From: Cryoendolithus antarcticus
Lineage: Eukaryota > Ascomycota > Dothideomycetes > Cladosporiales > Cladosporiaceae
Assembly: GCA_002077065.1 (NCBI GenBank)
Contig: NAJO01000027.1
Location: forward strand, 248,001-312,000
DNA: 64,000 bases
Reading direction: 5' to 3'
The translations under genes and the position numbers were made by a program. Below are positions 19,643 through 29,220 of the stretch, piece by piece; the first letter of the stretch is position 1; the number at the start of each line of letters is the position of its first letter. The notes under the pieces were generated by a model that was given only the letters and a program-made list of their open reading frames with translations, was not told where the DNA came from and ran no database searches.

Positions 19643-20575
19643 ATGGAAGTTCCAAATGCTACGGGAACAGTGAGTGCCGATGGCATCCCGAAGAAGCGTA
19701 TGAACCCGGCGCGTCGAAAGGCATTGCGAGCGCAGTCTGGGGTCGACATCTTAACGGACCTGAAGCCAAGTACGATCAGTGCCCCTGCAATCATGTCGAG
19801 GACGTATAGCTCCCCGTCTGTAATGAAGACTACACCCGCGAAGCCCACGACTCAGATCTCGACAGCGTCTGCCGGACAGACTACTTCCACCACCCCGGCT
19901 GCTCGTGCCGCAACCACTGTACCGATGAACGCTCAGAAGCCACAGCCGCGTCGAGCGATGAGCATCCCTTTTGAAAGATCGCACAGCAATCGCGGCGCCC
20001 TCGCTCTTACTGCACCGGCGCTTGTCACTGGTGGTCTGATCGGCTGCGTGGCCGGAGCCGCAGTTATGATGGCAGTGTCCGTCTGGTACGACTTCGGCGG
20101 CGTCAAAGCAGCCATCACTGCTGCGAAGGCTGCACGACTCTGTGTTGACACATTGACGGACGAAATCATCGCAAGTCTGAGTGCTGGGACTTACAGCACT
20201 GACGAAGCTATCGATATGCTACGACGGACTACGCTTGCTTACGCGAGCGCGATTCCTGACGGTCCGCCGCTGGTCGAGAGGGTCTTCCGCGAAGTTCATA
20301 CGATACGGCAATCGAGAGGACCCGAGGTTGACCGCATCTTAGCTAGCGCGTATGATGAGTTGCAAATCGCTGGAAGTAAAGGAGCTGGGGCGAGCGAGAT
20401 GCGACCGATTGTGCTCAAGCATCTGAACAAGCTATCTGGCTTCGCGAATAGGACGCTGCGAGATGTTGAGACTCGCAATCCGAGGCTCAAAGCTGCACCT
20501 CCTAAATCGCAGGATCGAGTTCCGACGGTGCGGAACAACATCACTATTCGCCAGAAGCAGCCTGTCACGCCCTGA
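19643..20575 (+). CDS. Hypothetical protein with one membrane segment
   Basis: I do not recognise this protein. It is 310 aa from the ATG at 19643 (MEVPNATG); in-frame ATG 19574 would add 23 residues. Residues 1-115 are basic, Thr/Pro/Ala-rich and probably disordered (NPARRKALRAQSG). A hydrophobic, glycine-rich stretch follows (LVTGGLIGCVAGAAVMMAVSVWY, about 130-150), a probable membrane helix with small-residue spacing. A helical region of about 120 residues comes next, then a basic tail. Codon use and length support a real gene, but the start and function are open. It runs parallel to cystathionine beta-lyase and is convergent with SFM1, 194 bp between stops. Confidence 0.65.
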   Translation: MEVPNATGTVSADGIPKKRMNPARRKALRAQSGVDILTDLKPSTISAPAIMSRTYSSPSVMKTTPAKPTTQISTASAGQTTSTTPAARAATTVPMNAQKPQPRRAMSIPFERSHSNRGALALTAPALVTGGLIGCVAGAAVMMAVSVWYDFGGVKAAITAAKAARLCVDTLTDEIIASLSAGTYSTDEAIDMLRRTTLAYASAIPDGPPLVERVFREVHTIRQSRGPEVDRILASAYDELQIAGSKGAGASEMRPIVLKHLNKLSGFANRTLRDVETRNPRLKAAPPKSQDRVPTVRNNITIRQKQPVTP

Positions 20576-20769
20576 GAGCATTGCCATGCAATATTCAAAT
20601 CCTCAAACAAGGCATTGAGGCGCAACATTCGATGCAGTCTCTCCAACTCGGACGCCCGACCTGCGCTCGTCGGATTAGGCTTCGTCCGCTAACACTGGAC
20701 CACGACATCACGCGCCCGCAATTGACCCAGATCGGAGGCCTCTCGCATATCCAATGTGGATTTGACTGT

Positions 20770-21514
20770 TCACAGAAGATCGAGAATGCCCTTGTCGGCA
20801 TCGCTCGCCAGTAGTGCGGCCATGCCCTTTGTCTGCGTCAGTTGAAGCCAGACCACGATCGTGGATAGTCTTACCTCAGGCATGATCGGCTTCCCATCCC
20901 GACCCTTGACATACTTGAACGGCATTTCGACACTCTCGCCTTCGGCAATCTCGATGTTTGGGCGATCGACGTACGGCACCTGGTCCAATGGTACTGATCT
21001 CTGAGTCAGATCGATCATCACGTCACACAAGCTGCGACTTACCTTTGTCTTGCACGACGATTCTCGTTACCCTCGCAGCCGTGTCAGTCGTCAGCTGCTC
21101 AACACCTAGCCGCCTCCCTTTGAATCCCTTCACCCTTAACTCAGCCGTGCGATCCCGAGGAGGGTCATCGCCAAGGATGCCGCCGAATACGAAGATATCG
21201 AACAGGTCGCCATCTGCGGGAGACAAGTCACTCTCGCCTTTCGGGTCAAGCAAGCAGACTCGATCGTGGGGAACACCCGCGGACTTGACGAAGTCCTCCA
21301 CGTGCTGTGGACTTTGTTCGACCTGCGGCAAGTCGGCATGTGAGGTTGACATGCCGGATAGCACGAACCGGGAGCCAGAAGTGACACATTCGGCAGCGAT
21401 CGTTTTGTACTCGAGTAATTGCCAGCTCTCTAGTTCTGGATCCAGATGCTCCACGATGAAGGTGTGCTTGGACGGAGAAGCAGAGCCTGCATTTACGGTA
21501 CCTGTGACCGCCAT
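20770..21514 (-). CDS. SFM1: SPOUT-fold protein arginine methyltransferase
   Basis: The model is complement(join(20770..20826,20875..20993,21043..21514)), 215 aa. Motifs match the yeast Sfm1 family: IVEHLDPELESWQLLEYKTIA at the N-terminus, the SAM-binding knot FVFGGILGDDPPRDRT, LRVKGFKGRRLG, TTDTAARVTRIVV, and EMPFKYVKGRDGKPIMPEGM. Introns of 49 and 48 bp were placed so that QDKVPLDQVPYVD and IMPEGMAALL read through; other acceptors break the frame. In yeast this enzyme methylates an arginine of ribosomal protein Rps3 (uS3); the same role here is inferred. Length is about that of the yeast protein. Confidence 0.92.
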
Positions 21515-22213
21515 GTTAGTATGTTTGATGTCGTAGTGTCAAGGCTATTCCAACGATGGTGTGCTACATGTACTACTTCCACTCGGAACCAATGGCATTT
21601 AGCCAGACACTTTTCTGTCCAGAACACAGACCACTGCAGATCCCCCGCAATCTCGTCCCGCGCCCGATCCCGCCGAACAAAGCTCACATCTGATAACGTG
21701 ACCTCTGTTGTGGATTGCAGCAACCTTTGTGCCCTTTCCAACATCATCATTCTGATCCATTGGCTTACGTCTACGACTCTCAATCGACACGTCTGCTAGT
21801 CACTATACGTCTACGCCACGACCGGACTCATTGTTGGCTGCATCGTTGCACCAATCGGCTCACGGCCCAAGCTACACAACCTTATATCTGCCGGACCACC
21901 TGACTGATCAGCGTAACGCGGTCCCTTTCTTGCTCCTGCTATCACGAGATCATTGGCTGCCCGCATTACTCTCACGATCGACAAACAAGCACCAAAACTT
22001 GAGCACTGTGGCCTTTACAATCTTTCAGCAAGTCCAAGAACTTACCAAGGCCCTCTTCCAGACGAACATCAAGTACTCGAGGTCCTTTGAACCAACGAAC
22101 TCAGAGGACACGACTGAGAGGTTTTCTGATTTGATCGGCCAGCGAGACAAGAGATTTGAGTCAGAGGCTGTCGAAGGAGCTTGTACCGCCTTTCTAGGCT
22201 TGCCGCGGCAAAA
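21515..22213. promoter_or_regulatory. Divergent region, SFM1 / endosulfine
   Basis: The region is about 700 bp between divergent starts. Open frames within it (for example 21831-22217) have no homology that I recognise. It probably contains a long 5' leader of the endosulfine gene. Confidence 0.35.
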
Positions 22214-22738
22214 ATGAATCCTCACCAGAAGAACAAGGTTGATGTCAGCGTACGTTGCTACCTACGAGAGCTTATTCTCAGTAATTCTCCGCTGACGAAT
22301 CCTCAGAAACTCACAGAAGAAGAGCAGAAGCTATTCCGCCTCTATGGAAAGCTTCCAAACAAGAAAGACCTGCTTCAGAAGAAGCTCCAGGAGCGCAAGT
22401 ACTTCGACTCCGGGGACTACGCGCTAAGCAAGGCTGGCAAGTCCGATGCTGGGCTAGTCGGCGGTCTGGGTTCCGAGCACCCATCGCCAGACACTATTCC
22501 ACATCTCTCCCAGCAATCGTCCCATTCCGGCAGCATCTCTGGACCCACAGGCGGAGCACCGACGCTTACTCCGACATTGTCGCAAGGTCAGGCCGGTAGT
22601 CCAGTAAAGGAGGCGAGCATACTGCACAGGGGCATGAGCGTGGACGAACAAGACGGGGAGGAGATGGCGAAGGCTGCGAAGGGGCTGACTGGGGAGAAAA
22701 GCGCGGATGAGCCAAAGGGAATGCCAATCCGGCGGTAG
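22214..22738 (+). CDS. Endosulfine (ENSA/ARPP19/Igo1 family)
   Basis: The model is join(22214..22249,22307..22738), 155 aa. After phosphorylation by Greatwall/Rim15 kinase, endosulfines inhibit PP2A-B55, promoting quiescence entry or mitosis. The core KLFRLYGKLPNKKDLLQKKL leads into the invariant phosphosite motif KYFDSGDYAL, with the target Ser in FDSGDY. The C-terminal half is Ser/Gly/Pro-rich and disordered. A 57-bp phase-0 intron separates the first 12 codons (MNPHQKNKVDVS) from KLTEEEQ. The short first exon with a perfect GTACGT donor explains the start. TIP41, another PP2A regulator, is in the same window but 15 kb away. Confidence 0.94.
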   Translation: MNPHQKNKVDVSVRCYLRELILSNSPLTNPQKLTEEEQKLFRLYGKLPNKKDLLQKKLQERKYFDSGDYALSKAGKSDAGLVGGLGSEHPSPDTIPHLSQQSSHSGSISGPTGGAPTLTPTLSQGQAGSPVKEASILHRGMSVDEQDGEEMAKAAKGLTGEKSADEPKGMPIRR

Positions 22739-23135
22739 GTCGCAGTCGGAGAGGCTATGGGAGGCGTTACGGCGCAGGCAGTAAGCTATACGTGGGATGG
22801 TACCGGAGGCGTCACATCGCGGTGTTGAGGGGACTACATGTGCCTCGAGGGCGACTGAGCCGCTGAAACTGGGCTGCCAACAAGCAGACAAAGACGATCG
22901 TTATGGCGCGCAAGACGCAGCTCTTTTCGAAATCGAGCTTAGATCGTAGTTCTATGGTGCGTATGCGGAATAGCACTTGACAACGCGTCGGAGAACACAT
23001 TCGCCTGCTCTCTCCAAGAGTGGTACTTCACTCATTCAGCTCTAATCGTAACGTAGACCCTCTGTCTCATAACGCACTGTGCCATACGTATACATTCACA
23101 TTCACACCACCCCAATCACGCATCCCCTGCGCCTC
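22739..23135. other. Intergenic, convergent 3' ends
   Basis: These 397 bp lie between the stops of endosulfine (+) and AIM19 (-). Nothing else is recognised. Confidence 0.4.
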
Positions 23136-23588
23136 TCATGCATCCTTCTTCTCCCCAAACGCATACGCCACCCCACCCCCCAGAAGATTCGCCAAACAGA
23201 GCCCCAATGTCGCTCCCCTAGTGATCCCTCGGACTCCGAACTTACTTCCAAAAGCCTGTTTCCTTCTCCGCGCCAACACAAGGTACGCCGCGCTCCACGC
23301 GCTCGTAAGACCCGCGGCGTCGGTCTTGTAGCCATTAACGTTGAGATACGACGAGAAGAGCAGAATCGGGGGAAATAGCATAGGTAGGGTTTGGAAGGGC
23401 CGAAGGTGCTGGGCGGAGATGAGGGTTGCCAGGAGGGTTGCGGGTAGAGGGTTTTCTGGAGATATTGTTAGAGACTAGGTAGTGGTATAGCGTAGGACCC
23501 GGAGCGACGCACCTCCCCATGCTTTCGCATACTGTAGCGCGCCTTGCTTGGCTTTCTCCTCCGGTGGTGTGCTGCCGGGCATGGGCAT
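23136..23588 (-). CDS. AIM19: Aim19-like small mitochondrial membrane protein
   Basis: The model is complement(join(23136..23455,23513..23588)), 131 aa. A 57-bp phase-1 intron joins MPMPGSTPPEEKAKQGALQY to NPLPATLLATLISAQHL. The body has hydrophobic segments (MLFPPILLFSSYLNVNGYKT and GATLGLCLANLLGGGVAYAFG) separated by the basic, conserved-looking AAGLTSAWSAAYLVLARRR. This layout matches the fungal Aim19 family (altered inheritance of mitochondria), whose molecular role is not known. The assignment rests on remembered family pattern; confidence in a real gene is high, in the name moderate. An unspliced reading would stop soon after the first exon. Confidence 0.75.
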
Positions 23589-24069
23589 CGCTACGGTCGA
23601 TTCCCAATGGGCGCTGTACGGTAAACTTGTTGTCGCAGATGGGAGTCTCCGATGCCAGTACACGGAGCCACCAGATTTCCAAATGCGGAGTACCACGTGC
23701 TAGTCGTCAAAGTGATCGTGAGTATTCCACGGCCTACATGTACCCAGACAGCACCAAGGTGAAGCCCAAAGCTTATTCGAGTATGACGTCCAGCAGCGCC
23801 AGCTCGCGTGGTCCCTTACCAAGAGTACAACTCAAAGACTCTGACCTAATAATCAGTCCTCCACAAGAGCACTCAGACGGCGAGCTAAATGCGAAGAGAG
23901 ATACCGAAGAAAGGTGCCATGAAGGCCGACAGTCTCAAAGATCAAAGTATAATGGCTGTACACGAATAGTAGTTCTTCAAGCCATCACGACAGCCAAATC
24001 CATCACCTAATTACACCGACAGTCATCCCGCATCCCACGCAATATTGTACACGATCGTCCATCCGTCAC
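23589..24069. other. AIM19 upstream / Vtc5-like 3' region
   Basis: These 481 bp lie between two minus-strand genes. They hold the AIM19 promoter and the 3' end of the SPX gene. No further gene is seen. Confidence 0.35.
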
Positions 24070-26618
24070 TCATCCCAGCATCCACGCCAGTAATCCTCCA
24101 TTTCCCACCGCAGCCAGAATGAGCGCTCCCGTTGCCACAGCCCAGCTCATCACCGGCAAACGGTCCTTCCTCAGCAGGCTGCCGAAGCCAACGACTGCGA
24201 AGAGCAGTGATGTGACGACCGCAAATACGACACCAGCGTCTACAGTCTTGACAAACTTATGCCTGCCGGTAGCAGCCAGAATGTAGCCCACGACAAGGAT
24301 CACCAGAGAGGCGACGAGAGATGTGGCTGCGAAAAGCGGCAGAAAGAAAACGCTCTGCTGTTCTTCTTCCAGTGATCGATGCGAGCGAGCCACGGAGGTC
24401 TGCAGCGTAGGTAGCGTGCCGTAGCTCTTCCCTCGCTGCCGCGGTCTCGCCAACGCGATTGTCTCATCGTCGTCTGAGCTCTCATCGTCTGAAGGCGATG
24501 TTGGCGATGTTGGTGACGGCGACCTGGCCGTGGAATCCGACTTCTGCTTGCGCGAGAACAGCCCTCCAAGCCTATCGAACAGAGCTTCGATCGAGGACTT
24601 CTCATTGGGATCAATGTATATCATGTAGGCATCTCCGCCCTCGCTACCGTCTTCCGGATGATCGTACTCGCTCCAGTACGTTGGTCCGGCCTGTCGTGAT
24701 GGCTCAGCAGGCGGATACACACGCTTTCGCTTCTTACGGAACGCGCGAAGTGGCGGTGCCTCAGCGAGAGGACTTTCGAAGGTAGTCTCCAGAGGTCGCG
24801 AGAGTTCGTTCGCTGTTGTGCTGTCTGTCAGCCCAACGCCGGACGTGTTTGATGCCGAGCCAAGCGTAGCCGAGGGCGACTGGCTACCCGTGCCCGTGCC
24901 TACGCCAGTGCCTTGAGTACTTGCATTCCGCTTCAAGGCCGGGGGCGGAAGCTTGCGTATATCGCGATCTAGTGTGGGCAGCCAGAACGGCGCTGGGCGC
25001 CCGGGGGGCTTGCAGAGCTCCCAAATTCCGTGATACTCCATCGAGAAGCCTCGGACGCGCTCGACTAGATGACTGTGATCCAGGGTCTTTGCTAGATCGG
25101 AGGGGAGAGCACCTTCTTGCCGCACCTGGAGCACTGCGAACGGGAAGTGTGACAAATGTTGAGCGTCCTTCTGCTTGCCCTCGAGATCGGGTGATTGGAA
25201 CGTCACGTCTGTGTCGACGGTCGCCAGTAGAACATTCTCTGCCGTGTTGCCGAGTCCGACATAGCGCGAACGGGCGGTTGTCATCTGATAGAGCGGTCGC
25301 GCGGCTCCATTGGTGAGTTGTTCACGTATCTGCCCGAGGTCGCTCATCTTTGCTTGCAGCGAGGCACGACGAGTCGGCAATGGCAGGTTGGTATCAAACA
25401 ACGTAGCAAAGTGCTTCGGCTTGAGTCGTGTACTCGAAAGCGATGATTCCCCAGACCTTGTTGCAATGACAGCTTCCTCATCTCCAGTGCTCCATCTCGC
25501 GCAGATTCTTGCACGCTGGGGTGTTGACCCTACGCTGTGCTCCCTTTCATCCACAGTCAGCGCGCCCTGCTCTTTCACGAAGCGCTCAGCGTTGTCGGCA
25601 ACGAGCGCATTGAACATGCCGATTTGCGATTGCGAGAGACTGCTGTTGCTCTCTGCACGTGAGAGAACTGGTTGAGATGTGCCTGATGCAGCTGACACGG
25701 AGTTCGCGCGACTGCGAGGATCAAGATAGCGGGCATGCTGTAGCAGCAAGACTTGTAGCTCCACAACGTTGTCAGGATGCACGAAGTAACTGGAGAACGT
25801 GCCAGTCTCGCTGAGAGGGATGGTCGCAAAAGCCGTGTCGAAGTCTGTCCTCGAGATATCATTCATACGTTGGTGAAGTGCGGCAAGCGAAGCGTGCTCC
25901 GCCTGTGGTGTTTGTCCATTGGACTCTTGATGTCCACTCATGGGCTGCTGTACCTTCGTCTCATAGAGCGTGCGTACATCGTGAAGAGTGCCAGAGTACA
26001 CATCCAAGAGCGGAACCAGGTCGAACTTCGTGAAGCTCTTGGGATCGTCCAGCACCTGCTCTCGAAACCTCTCTTCCAATGTGACCGATCCAGTCCACTT
26101 CTTGTACTTTTTCATCAGCTTCCGGAAAGCCGTCCGCTGCGTTCCGGTGAATCGCGCGAGGGACTTGATGTCCTCGCCCGCCTTGAGAACATCATTCTCC
26201 AGCCTGCCATATCTCTCCAATCTCGTAACCGGGACCCTTCGGTCTGCGGCTAGACTACGCGACGAGAGATGTCGCAACCTCTTCTTGGCATCATCTAGCC
26301 GGTGCTGAATTTCTCTCGCTTTGCTCTTAACAAAGAGATCGATCCGGTGGTGTTGCTCCTCGAGTATGAAGAAGAGGTTGTCCTCGAACTGCCGCGCCTT
26401 GTCATCGCCGCGGCCGGGGACTGAGATCGCTTTGCCCTGCCCCGGTGTAGTCTGCTCCTTTATGAACCGCTTGATGTCATCGTAGTCGATGTTGTCTGCT
26501 CATAGTGATCGTCAGCGTTGCCGCGGCTTGCGATGACATGTCCACCTTGTATGTGCGGATACTCACAGGCACTCCATGCCGGTATCGACCGCTGCCGCAG
26601 CGTCTCGCCGTACTTCAT
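24070..26618 (-). CDS. SPX-domain vacuolar transporter chaperone-like protein (Vtc5-like)
   Basis: The model is complement(join(24070..26495,26567..26618)), 825 aa. The first 17 codons (MKYGETLRQRSIPAWSA) are joined by a 71-bp intron to YNIDYDDIKRFIKEQT, giving a textbook SPX start. The SPX domain runs to about residue 170 with the basic stretch KLMKKYKKW that binds inositol pyrophosphates. A middle region (LLATVDTDV.., RVRGFSMEYHGI) resembles the Vtc5/YDR089W type; I cannot see an active polyphosphate-polymerase tunnel. Acidic and Ser-rich linkers follow. The last 100 residues hold three membrane helices like Vtc1. Vtc5 stimulates polyphosphate synthesis at the vacuole in yeast; the same role here is inferred. 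Confidence 0.85.
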
Positions 26619-27787
26619 CCCAGAGAGCGATCTCGTGATTCTCGTTTATACTCTACTCGATCATCAAGGTGATGGATATTACCAAAGCATATTCAGCCGT
26701 GAGATGCTGCAGCGCCACTAGCACGATGATTCTAGGTAGTGCTACAATATCAACGATTCTCAATGGCAGCGGTCAAAAGTCGTTGAGTGAGGTGGAGGAT
26801 AACGCTGGCATTGGAATATCGCACGAGATAGATGGGGAAACTGCGACATAGGAATTGGCACAAACAAGGCCCATCTCGGCTCTGCCAGCCAATGCACGAG
26901 CGGAGCAAGTTTTTGATGGAGTGATGCGCTACATGGGTTCAGAAGGGACGTTGAAACTCTAAAACTCCACCCACGTAGGTTTGAAATCTGATCCGAACTG
27001 GGTAGGAGAGCACACGACCAACTTTGCTCGAACGTACGCTGGTCAGAACTCGCTGGCGTCGATTGAGAATCGCAGGTTCACACTCATAGTGCGCCTGTAG
27101 CCTCTTGTCTCGCTGAAAAGCTGCTGTGTAGTTCATCGGACGAGACTCGGTGGTAATGATATGCGCCTGACGCTAGGTACCCCAGTTCTAATCAACGTCC
27201 AGACAGCTGCCCCACTATTCGATGCTTCGGATAACAAAATACACCTCGCGTAAAGTTCAAGACTTGCTGAGTCAAGTTGATGTCGCGGGCTCAATTCTCA
27301 GACCCTCGAGTATCCTCGATGTCAAAGGTGAACAGTCCCGAAGGACGCTAACGATTTGTGCAGAACGTGGTTATGTCGAGGGTCAAGTGCCAGGTAGCTT
27401 TGCCGTGGTGGGTTTCGCATGTGCCCGCACGCCAGAAGCCGATGCGAAAGTCGGTACGGTACTTTCATGCAGTGATATCAGCTGCAGCTGCCGCGAGCTC
27501 CCCTGCATATGAGGAGCTTACTGATTAGCCGGCAGTGGAGTTTACATCCGCAGAAGCCGATTGCTATGATGAAGTCGATATGGTTCATGTGACAAACACG
27601 ACGTCGAAATCGCGTGGCATCAGTATGAATGCAAGCCCACGCGATACATGACTTCGGTGCAGAAAGGGGTAGGGAAGCTATCAGCAAGCATTACGCAATT
27701 CCCGGCTGGTTGAGGTGTTAGGGGATGGAACGATAGAATCCACCATGTGTAAGAGTTTTCACTGCCGCATAGTACAGTGCAGTAGCT
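26619..27787. other. Upstream of Vtc5-like gene; no gene seen
   Basis: The region is 1.17 kb. One short ATG frame (27222-27512, 96 codons) has no recognisable motif and is not called. The rest is presumably the promoter of the SPX gene and the 3' UTR of the CCHC gene. Confidence 0.35.
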
Positions 27788-28588
27788 TCATGGACCTACC
27801 CCAGACTGCTTGGTCAACGCAACCCGCTTGCTGAACGGACTCAGGCTACGTGGGCGGACATCACCACTGAGTTGAAGTGCCGGTCGCCGTGTGTTGTCGT
27901 TACGATCTCGCGTAGGTACGAGGGGCTTTCGATCAGCTCGGTAGGGACTTCGAGTCCTTGACCTCGATGAGCTCCGTCTACGTCTCCGTGGCGAATTGCG
28001 AGTTCGATGCTCCAGACTTGTCGAACGTCGGCGCGCATGGCGACGATCGTCATGACCCTTGACATCCCTGCCGTTCTGCCTGTTGGGTGATCGATTTGGT
28101 CGTATTGTGTTGTCTTGATCTGACCGTCGTTCTGGTGGAGGACTGCGAGTCCGTGATCGGTTGGTTGATATGGTAGATACTGAGTCCGAGCCCAAGTCCG
28201 AGGGTGTACTCGAACGAGAGCGATCTCGTTGTCTCTCCTTGGGCTTATTCGCTTCCAAAATTTCCGCGACACTGAGTCTACTTACAGGAAGTCAGTATGC
28301 AGCGTTGAAGGGCGACACAGGCGACTCACTTCGTTGTCAGATCCTTCGGCGCATCGTTCGTCAGTTTGGGTGCAAGCTTAGGATTGAGGAGCTGTTGTGT
28401 TCGGGAAGGCCGGGCTGCATATGGTCGGTCTTGCTGGGAAGCTGTGCATTCGTAACTGTAGTGGCCTGTACTCGTTAGCAATGCCCGATGCGTCACTTGT
28501 GATAGGTATGGGTACCTCGCTTGAGACATTTTTGGCACACTGTAGTAGATGTTGCTTTCGATGGCCCGCCGGCTCGGTATCTATTCAT
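27788..28588 (-). CDS. CCHC zinc-knuckle protein with RS-rich tail
   Basis: The model is complement(join(27788..28271,28330..28465,28516..28588)), 230 aa. Exon 1 (MNRYRAGGPSKATSTTVCQKCLKR) joins exon 2 (GHYSYECTAS) to complete the zinc knuckle CQKCLKRGHYSYEC (CX2CX4HX4C). The family block RPYAARPSRTQQLLNPKL follows. The remainder is Arg/Ser-rich (SRSSTPSD, RTRSPPPE, RRRRSSSRSRTRSPYR), like splicing-associated RS proteins. Small fungal proteins with this knuckle exist, but their role is poorly known; RNA binding is inferred. Exon 3 could start nine bases upstream (TAAG instead of TCAG acceptor) without breaking the frame. It is divergent from the R3H gene. Confidence 0.88.
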
Positions 28589-29220
28589 GTTGCCACTCGT
28601 CTCACTTGGGTGACTGCAAGACTTGATCGAATGAACAAGCTTTCTGGAAGTACTTTGGGCGACGATCGACAGCGGTCAAGCGATACGGCTCGAATAGTGG
28701 GTGCTGGTAAAGATGCGAAGACACAATGTTTCCGTGTTGATGCCCCAAAGTTGCCTGATCTGCAGTGCAGGAACGAAGCTTGGCGTGCGGCCCCTTCCGC
28801 ATGTTCTTGCGCTAAATGCGCAAACGATCAATCCTTCTTTGACCACAAGCCTCACTTGCACACATTCTCCACTTCAGGTGACTGTCAGCAACATTGCAAC
28901 ACTTCTCGTTGCGCCATTCACAGGCGCTACGTACTTGCTGACCTGACTTGATACCTCGACCCTCGACACACCGCTCCCTCATACCCTCACCACCGACAAA
29001 CCCCCCCTCATGTGCACTCTCCGCCATGAGCGGCCCTCTGGCAGTGGTGTTGACGAATTTCCTTGAGCCGCCGGTTTCCTGAGTCTCCTTTACATCTCGA
29101 CATCCAACCTTCTTTCATACCGTCACGGTCGGATTCCACCATCAGACCTGAACTCAGGAAACCGCGGCTCCCACCGCACCCGATTGCTTCGATCCCGCAC
29201 AGCGCACACAGTCAAACATC
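28589..29220. promoter_or_regulatory. Divergent promoter, CCHC protein / R3H protein
   Basis: The region is 632 bp between divergent starts. Before the R3H ATG it is pyrimidine- and CCC-rich (around 28960-29000 and 29160-29215), typical of fungal core promoters and leaders. No further gene is seen. Confidence 0.4.

Noticed and set aside
21009..21042. Alternative SFM1 acceptor at CTCAG
   Set aside because: It puts exon 2 out of frame; the acceptor 9 bases further on (GATCAG) restores DKVPLDQVPYVD.
27222..27512. 96-codon plus-strand ATG frame
   Set aside because: No family resemblance and no neighbouring exon; could be a small gene but evidence is lacking.
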